Assembly: GCA_013407085.1 (NCBI GenBank)
Contig: JACCGJ010018413.1
Location: forward strand, 1-64,000
Length of the DNA: 64,000 nucleotides
Direction: 5' to 3'
Source: Atriophallophorus winterbourni
Lineage: Eukaryota > Platyhelminthes > Trematoda > Plagiorchiida > Microphallidae
The translations under genes and the position numbers were made by a program. A model generated the notes under the pieces. It saw nothing but the letters and a program-made list of their open reading frames with translations. It did not search any database and was not told the origin of the DNA. Below are positions 57,051-64,000 of the stretch, one piece after another. Position 1 is the stretch's first letter, and the number at the start of each line of letters is the position of its first letter.

Positions 57051-57529
57051 CAGTTAGGTTTCTGTGTTCACTTTACTATTGTTCATTGTGATTGTATCCC
57101 CGTTTAGCACTAGTGTAATGGGGAACAGTGCGACGTGCTGTGGTTCGGCGGTTCACTCTTCTGGTTACAGACCAGTTAAGTGAGAGATATGGCTCAGTAA
57201 CATGGTCAGTGACAGCCTAGTTGTAAGCGTATTTTGCTACTGCTTAACTAATCTTGTGTTTCGTGAAGTGCATGGGCAAGAAAAGCTTGTTATGATGTAT
57301 ATAGATGCAGATCCATACAATATTCCGGTGCAAAATAAGTTCAAACAATGGCTGAAAAATTACTATAACAGGGCCGCACCCTTTCCACTAGGTGAAATCG
57401 TATATTCTATACATCTACACCAACTGAAATTAAGCACCACGCCTATGTACTCTAGCAGCCTGATAAGTGATAAAATAGGTAAAAGCCGCAGTTGAACCAA
57501 ACAACTGATGTCCTCGTACTCGTTCGCAC

Positions 57530-57720
57530 AAAACCTTCAGTCTAGGTGCACGAACCTCGTCTCGTTGTGTTTGTACTCACTATTCCATAGATTCTGTCGT
57601 GCTTTAAGTTCCATTTTCCTCATCTATTTTGATTTCTAGTCATGGTTTTATTACATGGAAACGTTTCGTAAATGATTCCGAAGGCATGTCTCCAATGATG
57701 ATGTGTTCGAATGCTTTTTA
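57530..57720 (+). repeat. 3' untranslated end of a non-LTR family, copy 2
   Basis: TTGTGTTTGTACTCACTATT, AGATTCTGTCGTGCTTTAAG and AGTCATGGTTT parallel 53900-54000; it ends near ATGATGATG. No coding part remains in front of it. Confidence 0.45.
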
Positions 57721-58325
57721 CCGATCGGTTCGTTGAAATTGTTCTTTTAATAATAACCTCGAGACGAATAACCCTGGTATTTTGTGTTCCCGATTTACGC
57801 TGCGAGTGATTCGAATCAAATCAAATCCTGTTCCGTGATCTCTAAGGGTTTTCTGCAGTTTCGCCTGTCAATAAGATAATTATATAATTGAGTGATGCCA
57901 GTTTCAATCAAGTACACGGTGTCACCGTTAACCCTCAATCCCATATTAAAGTTCCGTCAATTATGGCAATATCACAATAATAATAATAATATCACAACCC
58001 ATGCATACCCTCCTGACACATGTGTGATTTTCTATTATCCATAGCTGTTCTTCCATTCATTTTATCTGAAGTTGGTACAACGTAATTGTTATCATAACTC
58101 TGACAAATGAAGACACATAAAACACCGTCGAACATGATTTCAATCAATATTGGCCCACTGTTTTCGTAATAATGCTTGGAGCTGGAACTAACTTACCAGG
58201 TTCACTCGCTTGAACTAACCTTTTATATATATCCAGCTCCACGATTTTCAATTTTAACCCACAACGGCTGCTTAAATCCCAATGAATATTTTCACTTCCT
58301 CGGTTTCATATTTATTTCCATGCAG

Positions 58326-58431
58326 GATGACAAGGACTTGGTTCATGAGTTTGTTACCAATTCTGGACTGGACTGCTTGGTCAGTGTCGCTCTCAGGTCC
58401 GATCAGAATGAACAAAACTACATTTTGCGCG
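58326..58431 (+). CDS. FHOD: Formin FHOD, exon 5 (FH3/DID)
   Basis: DDKDLVHEFVTNSGLDCLVS, then VALRSDQNEQNYILR and one base into the next codon (phase 1) before GTGAGT. DDKDLVHEFV and DQN-x-QNYILRALGQ are FHOD hallmarks. The acceptor TTTATTTCCATGCAG is strong. Confidence 0.94.
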
Positions 58432-59401
58432 GTGAGTGGTCATTGTGTAATCTAACGTTGCATTCCCCACTCGATTTAGTTGCTTACGCGCATACGTAGA
58501 TAACAGTTCAGGTTGCGCAAGTTCATCTGCTCCTGATGTCGAATTGCAGTTGGCCATTTTGCAATCTAGTTGGAACTGGTTGTCTATTGTCTTATGGCCG
58601 CGGACTGAAATTGTGATATTTTGCATAACCCAATCTATCACGTTTAATTTTCGCTCAGCAGTAGCACATAAACCCATCTGTAATGAGTCTAAATTTGCGT
58701 AGGTATTCTAATGAAAGCGACAATCATCAATACAACTTTCCCAAAAAGTATTGCTGGCAATATTGCCATTTCTGATAAAAAGGCTAATTTTTATCCAATG
58801 GATGCAAAGTCCACACTAAAATATGAGATCGTATTGTAGTTTTACATGATGCGCTGCCGTATGACCACAAATGGATGAGCTATGGTGCTGTCTCCTAGTT
58901 CAGCGTATTTGATGCTTGTTTGCCGAAGAATCCGAGCTAGATTTGGTCCCATGCAAGTAGACGACGTTTCAAACTCAAGGGTCTTGCGTTTCCATAACTA
59001 CCTACATGTGCGTCCGTTCAGTGATGCTGTGACTGGATACCTTACCACATCGTTTTTAACGGCTTGGTAGCCCGTTTGCCACAATATCCCTGAATGTAAA
59101 ATCCAACGGCCTATATTCGATTCCAATAATTTTTTTGCATATGGTCATGTTGATGCTAAGCTCTTACGGTTGAGATAAATGGGTATGGCCCTTAGCTGTT
59201 TTAGTATGTGCTTCACAACCCTTTCATGCGCACTCTTGAGATTAAACAAAAGTTTTATAAATAACAATTAGAAGCAAAATTATTGCACTACATGCTGTCG
59301 ATTCGCGCGGATTTTGTGTGGCAGTTGTTGTTGTTGTCTGTCATTTTGATATATTTTGGAATGCTTTTCGCCGGCATATTTGCGTCCGTCGCATTTTTTA
59401 G
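58432..59401 (+). other. FHOD intron 5
   Basis: GTGAGT ... GTCGCATTTTTTAG. A segment near 58900-59060 contains weak non-LTR-like words (FSVFDACL) and a string shared with 54826 (GTTCAGTGATGCTGT). No gene. Confidence 0.7.
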
Positions 59402-59496
59402 CTCTTGGACAGATCATGCTCTACGTGGATGGTATGGCTGGTGTGATCGAACACCCGGATACACTACGATGGCTCTATTCTCTCCTTTCTTCCAAA
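59402..59496 (+). CDS. FHOD: Formin FHOD, exon 6 (FH3/DID)
   Basis: Two bases complete GCT (Ala), then [20 protein letters not shown] and [11 protein letters not shown] in phase 0, before [18 protein letters not shown] and the W-LY-L-x-SK ending match the family exactly in spacing. Confidence 0.93.
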
Positions 59497-61531
59497 GTGG
59501 GTCAACGTTTGTCATTTCGGTCTGTGCTTTGGGCGAAAATTCGTCACTCCAATGGCATAAACATGTGTAATAATAACATTTTGCATAAGAAACAATGATT
59601 ATCGATTTATGCCCTCATCTTAATTGTGTTTTTTATCCGTTTTCCTCACTGATCACAAATTCTAGCATATATGGTTATGAGCTGACATTACAGAGACGCC
59701 ATATACCCAGACATGCTGTACAGTTCACGCTTTCAATGAAAGTAGTCCACTACTGTTGCTGTTCGCTTGAAGCTGAAACACTGAGGTGGTTATCGAACTT
59801 GAAGATTTGATGAGGATTGGACAGTATTCCACTGTTACTCAGCCATAGAAACACAGGAAAAGGTTCTTACACACTGCGTCGAGAACCGAAACTACGTGTT
59901 CTTAAGAATATCGAAATTCGAATCAATTGTTTTTTCTTCTGTCCTGTTTCCACCCAAATGCAATCGGTTCGGGTTATATTACGATATCATCATGAGTTCA
60001 TGGTCCCCGAACTGCGTCCTGTTTGAGACTCTTTCCCGCTAAAAAAAATGCGGGGAATTAGAATACCAGTTGTTTTCATGTTTAACCGCAACCACATGTC
60101 TGCCACGAAATGTGATGTAACATATTTAGTCTGTAGAGACGTTTTTGCAAACTCCTATATTTGCGTAACGAAAGCATATGGGTGGGTTTTGACAACCGAT
60201 TGATTCACACACAGTAGTTATTGCGCTCATCCTGTGAAAGCGTGGGTAGAAGTTGGATCGATGACATATTTAGTTTTTTTAATGATGACTTGTGTTGGCT
60301 TGTTCAAACCCCATCAGTTATCGATGCGCTTTCGCTGGTAGTCCATTTCGCAGTGAAAGATGTGGGCTTTGCGTTTTATGTTCTAGATAGGATGGCTTCG
60401 TAATTCATTATACCTTACTGGCTTTACGAAAGGACTTAGAATTAGTAAATATCTTTCGACTCAATTCGTTTAATTCACAACTCTCGCGTCATCGAAAGTC
60501 AAAATATATTCAAATGTAGATTCTGTATAATACTGTTCTTTCTAAACGATTTGCGTACTGCGTGTCATAATCGAATCTTGTCTCTTCATCCTGAGGTTTG
60601 CAAGCTTTTTGACGCGCTTACAAAACGTAATAACTCGATCTTTGAACTATGTGCGAACAATCTTGATGTATGGATTTCTAATCAGTTAACTAATAAAGTT
60701 TCTTATCGAAATGCTGATAAGAGTATCTTATGAAATTAAATTTGTTATAATATGTAGGAAAATACACGTGAGCTACTTGAACAACCATCCACAATGAACT
60801 CTGCACGAGATTGTCCATTTTAATCCGAGCGACTTTTAATCTCGCGAACAATTGTACTTATCTAAAGGAACTGGATTTCCGCTGGGGGAAATCCGGCACC
60901 GCTTCACGTTTTACTTGAAATCGGGCACTTTTCATCTGTATGAGCCAATGCTCGTGTTTAAGCTTCTATTGTGTTTGATGCTTCTACCAGTTACTCTTGT
61001 GACTTACGTTCCAAAACCGTTTCTGGCTTTTGCCGTCATCTTCTGGAATCAGCGAGCATTGAAACAGCGGAAAAGTGGTGAACAATGTTAGACTTTGGAG
61101 TCATTGTGAAATAGGGTAAGTACACCGAACCAAGATAATGAAGAAAAGAACATTTTAAACAAAATAATTGACCACTATGATCCACTAAGTGAATGAATTA
61201 CTCTAAAACTGTCCCTCTTCAGCAAATCCGTCTTATTGTTATGAAACGTATTACTTTCATTTACCTGTACATCTTTCAGGCTTGTAGGTTGGTTGGATTA
61301 GTAATTATTTGTACCGACGAGCATTCTTCCTAGTCGGTTATTGTCGTATGTAACTGAATTACTGTCCTGATGATTCATTCTCTATTGTCAACGACACCCC
61401 TGACCAAATGTATTAAGCTGTGCTTCGGCTGATTGTCATAGACTGGAATCTTATCTTATATTATGAATGACTGATGAATTTACCGTGCACCATGCCACAG
61501 TACACGTCCATTGGCTATTTCATCACAACAG
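59497..61531 (+). other. FHOD intron 6
   Basis: GTGGGT ... TTTCATCACAACAG. Short open frames inside show no family motif; no repeat recognised. Confidence 0.7.
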
Positions 61532-61643
61532 TTCCGATTACTGACGAAAACCGCCCTCAAATTGCTACTCGTCTTCGTGGAGTATGCGGAAACGAATGCG
61601 ACCATATTCATTCAAGCGGTTCACACCCACCACGCAACTTCAC
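61532..61643 (+). CDS. FHOD: Formin FHOD, exon 7 (FH3/DID)
   Basis: FRLLTKTALKLLLVFVEYAE, TNATIFIQAVHTHHATS, then one base (phase 1) before GTAAGT. F-x-L-V/T-KTALKLLLVFVEY-x-E-x-N is nearly invariant in FHOD formins. The read-through beyond GTAAGT, which gives longer open frames, is not coding. Confidence 0.93.
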
Positions 61644-63295
61644 GTAAGTTTCACCCAGATTTGTTGGGAGTTTTCGCTCATTGGTTACGCATTACTCGTG
61701 TCGAAATTCACGATCAATTTTGCTAGATTCACACCTCACGGGTCGTTTTCCCTACATTTTTTTTATTTTTATTTGTGTCATCACGTGTTCCAATTCATTT
61801 ACTGGCATGCCGAACGTTCTGTCTGTCAGGTAAAATGCCTCTCAACGCGCGTGGGCCACTGGTTGATTTAGGCTTAGATTGGATACCTTTAAAGCGAACA
61901 TTGTTACGACTTATCGGGTGCCACTCCTTAGTGTTAGAAATGCAATGGAACGGAGTACAGAAGAACTGTAGTTATTTTGAATAACGCTTCCAAAGCAACT
62001 GTTTCGAGTAGTCTTGTGAGTCTCACGGCAACGTTGATTATTTATAGTCTGATTCCTGTTGCGCTATTTTTGGCCAATGGCTAAGGATAATTCTTACTCG
62101 TTCAATAACTGCGTAAGTGGCACAGAACAGCCAATTGAGGTTGGGTGGTCGTAAGGGTGTGTACCGTGGTAAAGCCCGTCTGAATGAAGCTATTCGGCGA
62201 GCGATACCTCCGCGCTGGTACTGGCGCATGCATCCAGCCACTGTGCGTAACTCATCATCATTAACAATGACCGTAACGCTGCTTAAAGGGGTAACGTCGT
62301 TCAAGGTCACTGTTGGATGCGTTACACACGCTCCACTCAAGTGCACTCAACTATTGAGCTCACCAATAAGTATTATTTTGGCGTTGGTTACGCTGTATGT
62401 TTTCTTCGTTGTTTTTCAACTACTAATGTACTCAACTGTTCTACCAGACCCAATGCTCATTCTGACCTGAATTATTTGTGTGCTGATTTTCTCTTGTGAT
62501 GGAAGAATTTGACTATTTCTTACCCATCAGATTTGACTATCGTTTTCTGTTTTATCAAAGGGCGGATGCGTTTCGATTTTATTTTAATCACATCTGTATG
62601 TAAGTGTAACGGCACGAACTGGTTTGAGACTCCGTTCTGATTACGGTGTAGTGATAAAGCATAGCACACACTCTTTGTTACGACTCATACTGAAAACGCA
62701 GATCGATTTTTTCTGCTTTAGTTTTGTTAGCCGCGTTCGACCCCCTTGATATAGGGCATGCTTAATTGTCTTTGGCTGAGTAACGCCTTAGCAGTTATAG
62801 TTGACTGCTTGATATATGCCTCCTTCCATCGTTAAGCAACTGGCTGGTTTCCTGAAGTGTTTAATTCATCTTGTGTGTTGCCGAATGAAGTACGGAGGCA
62901 GGTTTGGTGTCACACTAACCCCACTCGATCCATTTACATGACTTAATTACGTATACATAGCGTCTGATGTATGCCCCTACGTCTATTCCTTTGTGTCTCT
63001 CCTACTTCACTATCTGTCTAGGCCTGGGCAACCTGACAGTATCTTAGCCCATGTGCAGTCTCTGACTGTGCGACACTTTGCCTGGATCAGGCTTGTGCTT
63101 TCATACTCCTACTTCACTTTCTCACCGTTGCTTAATATTGATGTAACACTATCCTTAATGATGGCAGCATGAAAGATTGGATTGTGTTAGTGGTGATTGA
63201 AATCCTATGCATTAATGTTGACAACAATTCCATCAAGGTGTTTCGTAAAGATGCAAAGATGCTTTTAAACGTTTCCTATAGTACGGCGCCCGTAG
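61644..63295 (+). other. FHOD intron 7 (if exon 8 is right)
   Basis: GTAAGT ... CGGCGCCCGTAG. Contains the fourth copy of the dispersed repeat at 63015-63105. An open frame at 62117-62470 is rich in Arg (RKGVYRGKARLNEAIRRA) but matches nothing I can name and lacks FHOD features. Confidence 0.5.
63015..63105 (-). repeat. Dispersed repeat, copy 4 of 4
   Basis: On the minus strand: AAGCCTGATCCAGGCAAAGT, GTCGCACAGTCAGAGACTGC, GGGCTAAGATACTGTCAGGT and CCCAGGCCTAGACAGATAG. The only one of the four copies in reverse orientation. Confidence 0.7.
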
Positions 63296-63337
63296 TGTAT
63301 AAGAAAACGGATACGGAAAAACCTGTTAAATGGATAA
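63296..63337 (+). CDS. FHOD: Formin FHOD, tentative exon 8
   Basis: After TAG the two bases TG complete the pending codon (Leu), then YKKTDTEKPVKWI and one base before GTACAT. In FHOD proteins QAV-x-x is followed by a short DTK-x-G-x-K-P-W segment, which KKTDTEKPVKW resembles, and the splice phases fit on the left. The acceptor lacks a good pyrimidine tract and the donor is weak, so the boundaries are uncertain. The rest of FH3, then FH1, FH2 and DAD are beyond the window. Confidence 0.45.
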   Translation, partial: CIRKRIRKNLLNG

Positions 63338-63656
63338 GTACATTTTATTCTTTCGTGTTCCTCTTTCCAACCAGTTCTTGCAAACCTGCCAAAACCCATG
63401 GCCTCAAAATGTTCACACACTCTATATAGCACATCATTTTGTTTTGGTATTTCCGCTCACTCACGTCGAATGATCTGACAGCATTGTATGGACTCTTCAC
63501 TTCGGCGACTTGGGATCTCGTTAGAACGTCGTTTTGACTGGCTTAACTTCTGAGCATCTTTGAATGTTCTCCAGTTGCGATGTTTGTATGAGTGAACTTC
63601 ATCAGTTTTTCTGCATGGCGCTTATTGTGGTCTTCCGATTTCTTGAATAACCTACG

Positions 63657-63866
63657 AAAGAGTAGATTTTCGGTAACGTTTCGCACAGATTATTTGTCAG
63701 ACCAAGATTATCAATACCAACAGGGTTCAGGTTGAGATTGCATTCACCTGACTAATTGCTTAAAATTGATGTTTTTCTAATTTAAACCTGAACCCTGTTT
63801 GTACGAACACCCTTGGTCTGACGAAGCTTCTATGTTAGATGCGAAACGTTACCAAAAATCTGCTCA
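63657..63866. repeat. Fold-back element with hammerhead motifs in both arms
   Basis: Inverted arms (about 63657-63735 and 63782-63866) share AACAGGGTTCAGGTT, GTCAGACCAAG, GGTAACGTTTCGCA and AGATTTT. The right arm (plus) holds CTGACGA at 63818-63824, a stem II of mostly paired GCTTCT/AGATGC, GAAA at 63843-63846, CGTT, and stem I TTGGT (63813-63817) with ACCAA (63851-63855). The left arm (minus) has CTGACAA and GAAACGTTACC. The GAAACGTT ending is the wording seen in many Penelope-like-element hammerheads. Related to the element at 39757-40064. Confidence 0.7.
63813..63855 (+). ncRNA. Hammerhead ribozyme motif (CTGACGA / GAAACGTT family)
   Basis: CUGANGA and GAAA boxes are intact, stem I has five pairs, stem II has five of six pairs, and stem III is the minimal C-G of GAAACGUU, so the cut would fall after 63850. 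A complete but minimal motif; activity not proven. Confidence 0.55.
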
Positions 63867-64000
63867 GACCGATTTATTGCTTTCTTACTTCTCATGACTA
63901 TTGATTCACGATCTGTCTCAAATATATTTTAATACCTTACTAGCCCATAAAAGAGATTCCTTTGTGTAGTTTCAAACAGACTGAAAAACTGCGCAAGGAT
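63867..64000. other. Intron continuation
   Basis: AT-rich sequence to the edge of the window, presumably within the FHOD intron after exon 8. Confidence 0.4.

Larger units (their letters stand above)
56452..58325 (+). other. FHOD intron 4
   Basis: GTATGT ... ATTTATTTCCATGCAG. Contains the dispersed repeat at 56825-57050 and the non-LTR 3' end at 57530-57720. Confidence 0.75.

Noticed and set aside
62117..62470. Arg-rich open frame in FHOD intron 7
   Set aside because: Resembled a ribosomal-protein-like basic segment at first sight, but no family matches and it does not continue FHOD.

Overview
This looks like nuclear DNA from an animal, most probably a parasitic flatworm (trematode). The window is AT-rich and gene-poor and is crowded with decayed CR1/jockey-type non-LTR retrotransposons. 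The one recognisable host gene has a 34-base intron close to its start codon and kilobase-sized introns after it, a layout well known in flukes. The lineage is an inference from gene architecture and repeat style; no rRNA or mitochondrial marker is present.

Layout. 0-5 kb: a Mutator-like (MULE) transposase gene on the minus strand, broken into three pieces by two non-LTR insertions of opposite orientation. 6-13 kb: a non-LTR copy with a large internal deletion, and a second copy (endonuclease plus reverse transcriptase) split by an antisense non-LTR insertion that carries a TTCAAGA-repeat tail. 14 kb: a TATA box followed by a short ATG exon with a strong splice donor. 17-31 kb: non-LTR 3' ends, hammerhead-ribozyme-like repeats and long featureless stretches. 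33.5-35.7 kb: a Gypsy-type LTR element reduced to a decayed gag and a short terminal ORF, invaded by a head-to-head hammerhead (retrozyme-like) repeat flanked by a 13-base target duplication. 36.9-38.7 kb: one large coding exon (585 codons) of an unrecognised coiled-coil protein. 39-50 kb: a fold-back element with hammerhead-like arms, more non-LTR remnants, a 120-base tandem repeat and a deleted pogo-family DNA transposon with clean TIRs and TA duplications.

50.7-64 kb: the 5' part of a formin gene of the FHOD family on the plus strand. Seven exons are well supported and an eighth is tentative. Together they give about 257 residues covering the N-terminal GTPase-binding-like domain and the start of the FH3/DID armadillo region; FH1, FH2 and DAD must lie beyond the right edge. 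Splice phases agree across every junction. Its introns hold four copies of one dispersed repeat of about 80 bases and non-LTR remnants. The window ends with a second fold-back element of the hammerhead type.

The most unusual content is the set of hammerhead-ribozyme motifs (about a dozen, three sequence families, both strands). At least one copy, 34565-34619, keeps the full conserved core with matching stems I and II. Together they suggest active or recent retrozyme / Penelope-type ribozyme repeats in this genome.
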